62,381 nt of DNA, from positions 1-62,381 of the forward strand of contig JANWWS010000041.1 of the NCBI GenBank assembly GCA_025055765.1. Reading direction: 5' to 3'. Below are positions 45,305-53,311 of this stretch, piece by piece. The stretch comes from Leptospiraceae bacterium (lineage in GTDB: Bacteria; Spirochaetota; Leptospiria; Turneriellales; Turneriellaceae). Made by a program: the position numbers and the translations under genes. The number at the start of each line of letters is the position of its first letter. Within the stretch, counting starts at the first letter, position 1. The notes under the pieces were generated by a model that worked only from the letters and a program-made list of their open reading frames with translations, had not been told where the DNA came from and searched no databases.

Positions 45305-47230
45305 TTATTTGAAAAGCACGCGAAAGGGACTTGCAGGAAATTCCCGTAGCAAGAGAGACTCCTGTTGGTTTTCGCGTGCCAGATAAAACAAAATTTCTTC
45401 CCGTAAAAACCTAGCCTCCTCTAGAGAAATTAGCTTTTTTAAAATGGCAAAGCCCTCCTCCCGTGTTTTCTTCTCTAGCATGAGATAGCGGGCATACCAA
45501 TAAAGCAAGAGTGCCTCCTGCTCGCTTTTAGGCTTCGCTGATTTTTCTTTAAGCCATGGGTAAGTAATAAAATCTTCATCTTTTAGGAGATGGGGGAAAC
45601 GCGCCACTAAGAGGGCAAGACTTGCGCTTTCCTCGTCACGTGGGAAATGACGCAATAGGAACAACAGATAAACAGCTTCGTTTCCTTTTTTGCCGGGATC
45701 TTCTAAATACTTTTCGAGGAGAGCCTCTGCCTGAGGTAGTTGGTTTTGTGTGAGAGACCACAGGGCTTCATAATAATAGCGTTCCCTTCTTGGCTCCAGT
45801 TGACTGAGGTATTTAGCCAATGATTCATAGTCGCGCAAAGCAAAAAGACATAGCAAATAGAGCTCTAAATTTTCCTCGCTGGGATGCCTTTCCCATAGTT
45901 CCCGCACGGCTTTAAAGTCCTTCATCTGAAACAGTATTTGCTCTTTGTCACGGTGTAACTGCAAGTCCTGAGGAAACTTTTGCAGGAGCTTTTCGTTTGC
46001 TGCTAGAGCTTCTTGGTAGCGGCCTTGAGAAAAAAGAGCTTTTATATAGAGGCGACTGAGCTGGCTATCTTGGTCCACTTCTTTTCCATAAAGAGAAAGC
46101 ATCAACTGGTATCTTGCATTGTGATAGAGATTTTGGTATATACGGTGAAAGATTTCTTTGTTATCGGCGATACGACATTCTACAAATAGCTTGGAAAGCT
46201 CCTCATTAGAGAGCTCTGCCATATATGAGATGGCGGCCTCGAGGGAAAGGCGGCATCTCTCCTTGGGTACGACCTCGAGCTTGGCAAGGTAAGCACGTAT
46301 ACCTAGCTGTCTTTGGATATTCATGCGTAGCTGCTCGTAAAGATAGAGAGGGATTTTCTCTTCTTGGCGAGCTTTCTCTAACTCCATAATAGCCTCTTCG
46401 CTTTTTTTTAAACTCAAAAGATAAAAAATTTTTCGCTCATAAAAATAGTGACCTTTGGCTTCAGCTATTTCTAAGATCTTAAGAGAAAATTCAGCAAAGC
46501 CCTTTTCAAAAAAGGCCTCGGCAATTTCATGGCATAAAGCAGTTTTTTCATGACAAAGTGCTTGAGCTTCTTCAAAAGCATATTTTTCTTTTTTTTCACT
46601 TAAGTGCAAAATAAAGCTCAGCCATTTTTTTTGATCGAAAGAGATGGCGTTTTCGGATTGTAGCAAAAATCTGGCCTTGTCATAGTCTCCTGTAAGTATA
46701 AGATGTTCTATCTTAAGTCGGTTTTTTTCTTCATCTGAGTATGGTGAGAGCTCAATGATTTGGCTAATTTCAGGACTTTTTTCTCCTAAAAGGCGCTGCC
46801 AATTTTCTCGGCCTAAGGGTAGGGGGTTTCGGCTATAGAAAAAAAGAAAATTAGCCCAGTCTTTTTTTTGAAGGAAAAGCCTTAGTAGACGAAGAGCCAG
46901 GTATGATTCATTTTTTAGATGCGAGGCATGTTTTTTTATGGACTCCAGGGCTTGGTTATCTTGCTTTTGCAGGTAGATATCCACAATGCGATTAAAGGCA
47001 TGGCGGCCGATGCTGTCGTCTTGATATAAGAGTAAAGAGAAAATTGGAAAAGAGCTCTCAAACTCACCTGAGAGGTAAAGGCATTCTGCATAATAAAATT
47101 TTTCTGCTCGTGAAAGAGAGTCGAGGGGCACAGAGGCCCCCTTTTTTAAGCATTGCCGGATATCCCCTTTTTCATAATAGTCTTGCAGACCTAGCTGTAT
47201 CGTTAAGAAAAAAGCAAGAGGTAAGGCCAT
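45305..47230 (-). CDS. TPR-rich secreted or periplasmic protein
   Basis: A 641-residue protein with a signal-like start (MALPLAFFLTIQLGLQDYY). Beyond it are many helical hairpins of TPR type; for example YIKALFSQGRYQEALAANEK and AYEEALKKL-like segments, with length of about 34 residues each. No enzyme domain is recognised. Probably an envelope scaffold or cell-wall assembly factor. It lies 12 bp after ubiX on the minus strand, as last gene of that operon. Confidence 0.72.
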   Translation of the reverse strand: MALPLAFFLTIQLGLQDYYEKGDIRQCLKKGASVPLDSLSRAEKFYYAECLYLSGEFESSFPIFSLLLYQDDSIGRHAFNRIVDIYLQKQDNQALESIKKHASHLKNESYLALRLLRLFLQKKDWANFLFFYSRNPLPLGRENWQRLLGEKSPEISQIIELSPYSDEEKNRLKIEHLILTGDYDKARFLLQSENAISFDQKKWLSFILHLSEKKEKYAFEEAQALCHEKTALCHEIAEAFFEKGFAEFSLKILEIAEAKGHYFYERKIFYLLSLKKSEEAIMELEKARQEEKIPLYLYEQLRMNIQRQLGIRAYLAKLEVVPKERCRLSLEAAISYMAELSNEELSKLFVECRIADNKEIFHRIYQNLYHNARYQLMLSLYGKEVDQDSQLSRLYIKALFSQGRYQEALAANEKLLQKFPQDLQLHRDKEQILFQMKDFKAVRELWERHPSEENLELYLLCLFALRDYESLAKYLSQLEPRRERYYYEALWSLTQNQLPQAEALLEKYLEDPGKKGNEAVYLLFLLRHFPRDEESASLALLVARFPHLLKDEDFITYPWLKEKSAKPKSEQEALLLYWYARYLMLEKKTREEGFAILKKLISLEEARFLREEILFYLARENQQESLLLREFPASPFRVLFK

Positions 47231-47242
47231 ATGCTGACAATC

Positions 47243-47854
47243 TTACCCCTGCCATGGGGTTACAAGCCTTTTGTTTAACCCTAGATGCAAAAATATGCGA
47301 TCGCAAATGAAATCATAAAGTTCTGTGAGGCTATGGGGCTTATGGTAAAAACCTGGAGCCGCAGGCATAATTACGGCACCCGCAAGACTCAGTTGGCGCA
47401 TATTCTCAATATGGATAAGACTTAACGGTGTTTCACGTATTACGAGAATAAGCTTTCTTTTTTCTTTCAGGGAAACATCGGCAGCTCTTTCAATGAGATT
47501 TGACGTGTAACCATGAGCTATGGCAGCCAAGGTTTTCATGGAGCAGGGAATTACCACCATCCCATCATGCGCAAAAGAGCCACTTGCAGGCCTCAGTCCC
47601 ACATCGCCATGAGGCAATATTTCATATTTCCAACATACCTCGCTTTCTTCACCATTAAAGAATTCTGTCAGGACTTGATCAAATTGAGGCTCGTTTTTTG
47701 AAAAATTTAATTCATCTTTCGCAATACGCCAAAAAACCGGAGAAAAAATCAGATGAGCCTCAACAGGTAGTTTGCTAAGCTGGTAGAGCAGTCGCAAACC
47801 ATAAGCAGCACCGGAAGCACCGGTAAGGGCAATGACAAAACGCTTCTTATCCAT
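47243..47854 (-). CDS. ubiX: Flavin prenyltransferase UbiX
   Basis: UbiX prenylates FMN to make the cofactor of UbiD-type decarboxylases. The start RFVIALTGASGAAYGLRLLYQ binds FMN; the middle has IPCSMKTLAAIAHGYTSNLI, and the C-terminal part holds ETPLSLIHIENMRQLSLAGA and IMPAAPGFYH. The 203-residue length is normal. It overlaps ubiA by 8 bp, so translation is coupled. UbiX next to UbiA fits ubiquinone or menaquinone (futalosine) biosynthesis. No UbiD is in the window. Confidence 0.93.
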   Translation of the reverse strand: MDKKRFVIALTGASGAAYGLRLLYQLSKLPVEAHLIFSPVFWRIAKDELNFSKNEPQFDQVLTEFFNGEESEVCWKYEILPHGDVGLRPASGSFAHDGMVVIPCSMKTLAAIAHGYTSNLIERAADVSLKEKRKLILVIRETPLSLIHIENMRQLSLAGAVIMPAAPGFYHKPHSLTELYDFICDRIFLHLGLNKRLVTPWQG

Positions 47855-48737
47855 AATGGCGCACCAGAGTGTCGAGAAAAAGACCCGTGAAGAGAAATAT
47901 ACTTACGAGAGCATTATAATTGAAAAAGGCCGTAGGTATCTTTTCTTTTTGAAATTGGCCCAGAAGTCCAATTTCCCGATGTTCTAGGTATAGCAAGACA
48001 GCAATTAACGAGAGAAAAATATAATAAAGAACTCCCAGCCTGCGAAAATAACCCAATCCCACTAAAAGTACCAGCATGACGATATGAGAGACGAGGGCTA
48101 CTAGTTGAGCTTTTTTTATACCCCACCTTGCAGGTATCGAATAAAGACCTGCTTTGCGATCAAACTCTTCATCTTGTTGGGCGTACAAGATGTCGAATCC
48201 TGCTATGTAAAAGAGCAAAATAAAAAACAAGAAAAGAGAATTGGCCGTAATATTTCCAATTAACGCAATATCAACAGCCAAAGGGGCTTGGCCAATAGCG
48301 GCACCAAGCCAAAAGTGGCAGAGATAGGTAAAACGTTTGGTGTAACTATAAAAAACTAAGAGAAAGGCAGCCAAGGGGGCAAGCTTCACGGCCAGGGGAT
48401 TTAAGAGATAGGCAAAGAAAAACCCAAGGAAAAGTAAGAGAAGAGCAAAAAAAAGAACCTCTTTTTTGCTGAGAACTCCCATGGGTATTTCTCTATTGCG
48501 GGTTCTTGGGTTTTGAGCATCAAAAAAAGCGTCACTTATCCGGTTAAACGCCATGGCAAAACCTCGAAAGGAGGCAAAGGCAAGTACTATGTAGACAAGT
48601 TTTGGCCACGAGAATAGGAACATCCCCTGGTCCCATAAAAGGACAATAGCCGACAAGGCAAAGGGCAGCGCAAACAAGGTGTGGGATAACTTTATAAGGG
48701 CGGCATATTGGCGGATTTTCCCCCAAAGGGACTTCAT
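47847..48737 (-). CDS. UbiA-family polyprenyltransferase
   Basis: An integral membrane prenyltransferase of 296 residues with 7-9 hydrophobic segments. The first Asp-rich motif is NRISDAFFDAQNPRTRNREI and the second YAQQDEEFDRKAGLYSIPAR; both bind the diphosphate with Mg2+. It could attach a polyprenyl chain to 4-hydroxybenzoate or to a menaquinone precursor. The pairing with ubiX fits either the ubiquinone or the MqnP-type menaquinone route, and I cannot separate these by sequence. It overlaps ubiX by 8 bp. Confidence 0.9.
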   Translation of the reverse strand: MKSLWGKIRQYAALIKLSHTLFALPFALSAIVLLWDQGMFLFSWPKLVYIVLAFASFRGFAMAFNRISDAFFDAQNPRTRNREIPMGVLSKKEVLFFALLLLFLGFFFAYLLNPLAVKLAPLAAFLLVFYSYTKRFTYLCHFWLGAAIGQAPLAVDIALIGNITANSLFLFFILLFYIAGFDILYAQQDEEFDRKAGLYSIPARWGIKKAQLVALVSHIVMLVLLVGLGYFRRLGVLYYIFLSLIAVLLYLEHREIGLLGQFQKEKIPTAFFNYNALVSIFLFTGLFLDTLVRHYG

Positions 48738-49441
48738 TATTTCATTTCAAGCAAATACTGCACCTGTACCCTTTGTGAGAGATCTAGATCATAGATTTTG
48801 CGGTCTAGGTATTTTCGAGTGCGCCGTAAGTATTTCTTATAAGTTTCAATTAAGTTCATTCTTTTCTCGAAATAGCGTATTTGAGGCAAGGTAAATTCCG
48901 TGATTTTTTCAAAAGGTTTTTTTTGGTCTCTTCTTTCCCAGTATACTATTAGCATGTCGTCATTGCGGTCAAGTTCTGGTATCTCCTTAGTGGTAGCGGT
49001 CTCGGCTTTAAAGAAAGGGGTGGGGTTAATGATATCCCGTTGCTCTTCTATGAATTGAATGCCCAATAGATTATTTCTTGTGAAGCGTAACATGATCTTG
49101 TTGATCTTCTCACCATCAAACCAAATGTGGCAGGTACCGTTGTAGCGATAGCGCTCGGAGATGGACTTAATAGATTCGCCAAAAGCAATGGGTAAAACTA
49201 AATTGGCCTCATCCCCGGCTCCCTTCTTAAATACCTCACCTTTTTCTGGATAGGTGGCCAGTTTCTTTAATTGTTCTGTGATCTCCCGATGTAGCACATC
49301 AAGTTCGATGTCTCCATAACCGGTTGCTTCTGCTTTTTTTTGGGCTTCTTCTTGCTGGGCCAAAATTTGAGGGTCAAGGATTTTCTGCCCCCAAAGGCTG
49401 GCGAGGGGCAAAAGCAAAGTCAAAAGCCAAAACATTTGCAT
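48737..49441 (-). CDS. Hypothetical exported protein
   Basis: A 234-residue protein with a signal peptide (MQMFWLLTLLLPLASLWG). The mature part has a helical stretch (ILAQQEEAQKKAEATGYGDI), a central beta-rich part (GTCHIWFDGEKINKIMLRF) and a very basic C-terminal helix region (YKKYLRRTRKYLDRKIYDL). I do not recognise a family. It leads the ubiA-ubiX-TPR operon; the shared base with the ubiA start (48737) suggests tight coupling. Probably periplasmic. Confidence 0.6.
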   Translation of the reverse strand: MQMFWLLTLLLPLASLWGQKILDPQILAQQEEAQKKAEATGYGDIELDVLHREITEQLKKLATYPEKGEVFKKGAGDEANLVLPIAFGESIKSISERYRYNGTCHIWFDGEKINKIMLRFTRNNLLGIQFIEEQRDIINPTPFFKAETATTKEIPELDRNDDMLIVYWERRDQKKPFEKITEFTLPQIRYFEKRMNLIETYKKYLRRTRKYLDRKIYDLDLSQRVQVQYLLEMK

Positions 49442-49584
49442 AATTCCTCTTGAATATCGACTTTCCCAAACGGCAAACTTAAAACTCTCTCATTTAAAGA
49501 TAAGCAAATTATTTCTGGTGGGAAAAAAATCTTATACATGTAGGGTTTCTGAAAAGAAAATGGTGGCTTACCGATAATGAAAAA

Positions 49585-50709
49585 GTGAAAAATGGAACAT
49601 CCGCTTGCCTTGTAGGTCTATTTCTCATTTTTTGTAGTCCACCCGCCCATTATCGAAGACAAAAAACTTCAGAGGGCCCCTACAAGAGAACTATTCCCGA
49701 GAGCTATTCTGGACCCAAAAGTATAGTGCGGGTCAAGCTTCATGAAGGCCCTCTTCTGCCTATCTATGCCAGAGAATACACCTTTATCTCACAGCGAAAT
49801 AAAATCTATGGCCGAGGGCAGTTTTTACCACCTACGGGTGGCATTTTTATAAGTCGCGAGAATGAGTTTTCGCTTAAAGGTCAACCTTACAAAGGGAAAT
49901 TGGAAATTCTTGCCCAAAGCCATACCTATCTCTATATCAACCACGTCGAGCTTGAAGATTACCTCATATCTGTGCTGGGCCATGAAATGAGCCATAGTTG
50001 GCCACTAGAGGCTCTCAAGGCTCAAGCGGTGGTTGCGCGTACCTATGTCTTGCACAAAATGAGATCCCATGCAGAAAAACCCTACGATGTTGATGGAACG
50101 ACAAACCATCAGGTCTATGGTGGTATCCCCGAAAATGCCTTTCTTTTGCAAAGTGCTGTTCGCTTAACCGAGGGGGAAATCCTCACCTACGAAGGGATGC
50201 CCGCCCAAGTTTTTTTTCATTCTTCCTGTGGGGGCCATACCGCATCCTCGGCGGAGATCTGGGGAAGTGAGTTGCCGTACCTTCCAGCAAAAAAGTCTTT
50301 CTATTGTGCCCCAGCCCCGGTTTATCGCTGGCAATTTGTCATGTCATTAAAAGAGCTGGCTCGGCGTTTGGGTTTACGGGATCTTAGAAAAATTGAGGTA
50401 GTCGAGCGTACTAGCTCCCAACGTGTAAAAAACCTGGTTATCTACACGCGCTTTCGTAGATATAAACTTAGTGGCGAGGAAATTCGCCGAAAGCTTGGTC
50501 CCACTTTACTGAAATCAACCTTGTTTGTTATAAAGCAAAGGGCGGGCAAATTACAATTCCAAGGCAGGGGGTATGGCCATGGGGTAGGACTTTGCCAGTG
50601 GGGTTCCCGCTTTATGGCCGAAAATCACAGCATGGATTATCGTAAAATCCTAGAACATTATTTTCCCGGAACCCGTCTGATTCGCTGGATTATCCCCAAA
50701 ACAGTGTGA
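49585..50709 (+). CDS. SpoIID/LytB-domain lipoprotein
   Basis: A 374-residue protein that starts with GTG. FLIFCS at residues 13-18 is a lipobox-like end to the N-terminal hydrophobic region. The SpoIID domain has VELEDYLISVLGHEMSHSWP and LEALKAQAVVARTYVLHKM, then FFHSSCGGHTASSAEIWG and YGHGVGLCQWG. SpoIID proteins are lytic transglycosylases that cut stripped glycan strands; in non-sporulating bacteria they join cell-wall remodelling. A M23 peptidase gene follows 34 bp later, so the two may cooperate. Confidence 0.85.
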   Translation: MKNGTSACLVGLFLIFCSPPAHYRRQKTSEGPYKRTIPESYSGPKSIVRVKLHEGPLLPIYAREYTFISQRNKIYGRGQFLPPTGGIFISRENEFSLKGQPYKGKLEILAQSHTYLYINHVELEDYLISVLGHEMSHSWPLEALKAQAVVARTYVLHKMRSHAEKPYDVDGTTNHQVYGGIPENAFLLQSAVRLTEGEILTYEGMPAQVFFHSSCGGHTASSAEIWGSELPYLPAKKSFYCAPAPVYRWQFVMSLKELARRLGLRDLRKIEVVERTSSQRVKNLVIYTRFRRYKLSGEEIRRKLGPTLLKSTLFVIKQRAGKLQFQGRGYGHGVGLCQWGSRFMAENHSMDYRKILEHYFPGTRLIRWIIPKTV

Positions 50710-50743
50710 ATTTTGGCATGAAACCCCGAGGACATACATAATT

Positions 50744-51751
50744 ATGCATATGTACGGGGGATTAACTTTCGAAGAGGTTTTTGGCATCCGTTCGGGCGGG
50801 ATGTTTTTGCGCAATTTGTTGTATGCCATCCCCCGTTCTTTGAAAAATCAGGCTTTTCAAGTCGATATCAGCTCTTTGGGGTTTCTAAGGCCAGATCTTT
50901 CTATACCGGCTTATCTAGGGATTTACCCACGAGATCGGCTGGCACCCATCTACCATTTATTCGACCGCACGGGTGGTGGCAAACGTTATTCACACCGTAT
51001 TACCCGGCGCTACTGCCGGGATTATCGTGGGCAAAGGCTAACCTATGATGAACACAATGGAGTTGACTTTGTCTGCCCGCCGGGCACACCTATTTGTGCG
51101 GCAGCTGCGGGCCATGTGGTGTATATCCGCCGCCGCTTTCTTCGGGGAGGAACTACCCTCATTATAGACCACGGCTATGGACTTGTAACCCACTATACCC
51201 ATATCGCACGCCCCTTGAAGAAGATAGGAGATTTTGTGAGAACGGGTGAGGAAATCGCTATCTCGGGAGCTCAGGGCATGGATATGACCTTATTTTTTCC
51301 TTGGATCCCTCCCCACCTGCACTTCACCGTGTTTTTTCAAGGTCGTCCCGTAGATCCTTTTCTTGCCCCCCAAGAGGAGGATCGCCCAGGAACCTGGGCA
51401 AGACGCAACGATCCCCGACCTCAGCAAGTGGTGCCAAAAGAGCCTGAACCACCTTTTTCTGAGGTAAACGAAGAAGTTATTGCCATACTCTGGGACAAGG
51501 TAAGCGATGGGGAGATTCGCCGTGAGATGGAACAAGTTAGGGGGAATAATCACGCGCTGGCAGCTCTACTCGAAGATAGTCTTTTGCACGATGAGCTTTT
51601 GTGGCCAGAGGAAGTACGCTCTCTTTCGCTGCGAATGGCGGATTCGGCTTCGCTTAGGAAAGCCCAAGAAATCAAGCTATACCTTCCCCTATCTGCTTCT
51701 TTATACGATGGAGCTAAAATAGCGGACGAATTCGAAATTTTCTCTCGTTAA
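50744..51751 (+). CDS. M23-family peptidase (LytM-like)
   Basis: A 335-residue protein with a LytM domain. Metal ligands are visible: His and Asp of HNGVDFVCPPGTPICAAAAG near residue 105, and HLHF in PHLHFTVFFQGRPVDP near residue 190. Between them GTTLIIDHGYGLVTHYTHI is the central strand region. There is no obvious signal peptide at the annotated start, so the start may be elsewhere or export may be nonclassical. The C-terminal 110 residues are unrecognised. It probably cleaves or binds peptidoglycan peptides. It is 34 bp downstream of the SpoIID gene. Confidence 0.82.
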   Translation: MHMYGGLTFEEVFGIRSGGMFLRNLLYAIPRSLKNQAFQVDISSLGFLRPDLSIPAYLGIYPRDRLAPIYHLFDRTGGGKRYSHRITRRYCRDYRGQRLTYDEHNGVDFVCPPGTPICAAAAGHVVYIRRRFLRGGTTLIIDHGYGLVTHYTHIARPLKKIGDFVRTGEEIAISGAQGMDMTLFFPWIPPHLHFTVFFQGRPVDPFLAPQEEDRPGTWARRNDPRPQQVVPKEPEPPFSEVNEEVIAILWDKVSDGEIRREMEQVRGNNHALAALLEDSLLHDELLWPEEVRSLSLRMADSASLRKAQEIKLYLPLSASLYDGAKIADEFEIFSR

Positions 51752-51788
51752 AATTTCGGGCGAAATGAAAAAGTTTGTCTCTTTCTCG

Positions 51789-51803
51789 AAGTTACTGTAA
51801 CTT
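51789..51803. promoter_or_regulatory. Perfect 15-bp dyad upstream of the HNR-repeat gene
   Basis: AAGTTACTGTAACTT has perfect 7-bp arms and a central T. It lies 70 bp before the ATG at 51874 and 37 bp after the stop of the M23 gene. No T-run follows, so a terminator is unlikely. TTGACA is seen at 51829-51834. The dyad may be the binding site of a dimeric regulator, possibly the product of this gene. Confidence 0.45.
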
Positions 51804-51873
51804 ATTTTCTAAGAGAACCAAACACAAAGTTGACACCTTGTTTAAAATTTTGAATGTGGAAAAGGAGGATAAG

Positions 51874-52536
51874 ATGCCAGCACGCAGAGAAATAAATCCG
51901 AAAGAGGCACTCGATCACTTGAAAAGCATCTATGAGTTGTATTTAAAGGAAGGTCGTGACCCGAAAAGATTTACCATCCGGCACTACAATCGGCTGAACG
52001 AAAATTCTCATTACTACATTGACGTTTATGTAAAAAAGCTAGGGGGATGGAACCATTGCTTGCAAAAAGCAGGGATACCGTTGGGATTTAGACAATATAA
52101 GGAATTTGGTAAAGAAGAGGTAGGCCAATATGTGAAAAAAGTTTACAAGATATACCTTCAAGAGTCATCCAAAGAGGCTCGCTACAAGAATCAAGAGAAA
52201 ACCTTTCGCATGCGAGACTATGTAGAATACAACCCGAAAGCAGGTAATCGCTTTTCTCTCGCCGTCGTGCTGAAGAGGTTTGGTTCCTGGTCTAATCTTT
52301 GCCGTGAGTTGAAAATTCCAGTGGGTCGCAGTCGTGGCCTAACCCAGCAGCAAGTTATTGATCATGTCATGCAGGTTTATGATCGCTTTTTGAAAAAAGA
52401 AGGCCCCGATGCCATTTTCTCAAAGGAGATGTATGACAAATACAATTTTATAGATGATGTGTATATCTCCTCAAAGTTAGTGGAGCGTCGTTTTGGTACC
52501 TGGGTTGCGGCGAAAAAGCAGCTTAAAATTAAGTAG
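51874..52536 (+). CDS. Protein of three homing-endonuclease-associated (HNR-like) repeats
   Basis: A 220-residue protein. Start chosen at ATG 51874 because AAAGGAGG lies just before it; a frame opened at 51775 would include no such site. Three similar units run at about residues 9-71, 80-151 and 157-220. Each ends with a Trp motif: LGGWNHCLQKAGIP, FGSWSNLCRELKIP and FGTWVAAKKQLKIK. This is the pattern of the homing-endonuclease-associated repeat, a predicted DNA-binding helix-turn-helix unit. No nuclease domain is present, so the protein is probably a DNA-binding factor. The dyad upstream and its own transcription unit suggest autoregulation. Its 3' end overlaps the opposing barrel gene by 8 bp. 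Confidence 0.75.
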   Translation: MPARREINPKEALDHLKSIYELYLKEGRDPKRFTIRHYNRLNENSHYYIDVYVKKLGGWNHCLQKAGIPLGFRQYKEFGKEEVGQYVKKVYKIYLQESSKEARYKNQEKTFRMRDYVEYNPKAGNRFSLAVVLKRFGSWSNLCRELKIPVGRSRGLTQQQVIDHVMQVYDRFLKKEGPDAIFSKEMYDKYNFIDDVYISSKLVERRFGTWVAAKKQLKIK

Positions 52537-53311
52537 TGCTTATCTTGCCGACACGATAGAGAAAGGCTACCCCCAAGCGTAGCTGGTTATTCCAGAGAAC
52601 CGCCTTCGAGTAGTTGCCTGTCGCCCCCTGTGTGAGGTCTAGGGGTACCAAATAATCTCCAACGCGGTAAAGTTCAACATCAAAGTCTCCTATGCCAGGA
52701 GCCACTGCTCTACCTGCAATGCGGTCAAGTCGTTGGATTTCCATAACAATCAAAAAGCTAAGGGAGAGCCGATCACTAAACTCTAGGTTGTAGCCAGAGC
52801 CTACTTCTAGAGAAAGCCCCATAATTTGCGAAAAATTTGCTTTTGCCTCACCAAATGAGGAGTAAAGTTTTAGGTCCATGTTGGCAAAGACAAGTCCCAC
52901 ATTGACCCCTAGAAAGAGGGATTTTCGGGTAGGTAAAAGATAATAACGGTAGTGTATAAAGGGGACAAAACCACGCAGGGTTAAATCCCAACTTTCCGTG
53001 GTATTAGCTAGGATGTACTGCTGCCTTATGGTTGTTGGTACAAAAAAATAGCGCAAGCCTGTTCCAAAATAATGCCGGTAAAATGGGCTAAGCGAAAAAC
53101 CAGCTGAGAGATGGACAAATTCACTTAGGAGCTCCAGATGTTCGTGTTGGGCAGGAATGGTTTCACTTAGGTTTTTTCTTAGGTTTGGCCAAAGCCTGTT
53201 AAACGAGTCGGCAAAACGACGACCCCAGTCGGCAGCTAGCGTAATTTCACCCTCAATCGCGGTCGAGGGTCTTGCCACAAAAAGGAAAAGCAATAAAGGA
53301 AGACGTCTCAT
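52529..53311 (-). CDS. Outer-membrane beta-barrel-like protein
   Basis: A 260-residue product with signal peptide (MRRLPLLLFLFVARPSTA). The rest alternates polar and hydrophobic residues as in beta strands, with many aromatic residues (YYFGTGLRYFFVPTTIR-type stretches, HYRYYLLPTRKSLFLGVNVG). No family recognised. The C-terminal end is RLGVAFLYRVGKISTT rather than a terminal Phe, so barrel assembly signals are not clear. It is cotranscribed with the MsbA-like gene upstream (4-bp overlap). Confidence 0.6.
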   Translation of the reverse strand: MRRLPLLLFLFVARPSTAIEGEITLAADWGRRFADSFNRLWPNLRKNLSETIPAQHEHLELLSEFVHLSAGFSLSPFYRHYFGTGLRYFFVPTTIRQQYILANTTESWDLTLRGFVPFIHYRYYLLPTRKSLFLGVNVGLVFANMDLKLYSSFGEAKANFSQIMGLSLEVGSGYNLEFSDRLSLSFLIVMEIQRLDRIAGRAVAPGIGDFDVELYRVGDYLVPLDLTQGATGNYSKAVLWNNQLRLGVAFLYRVGKISTT

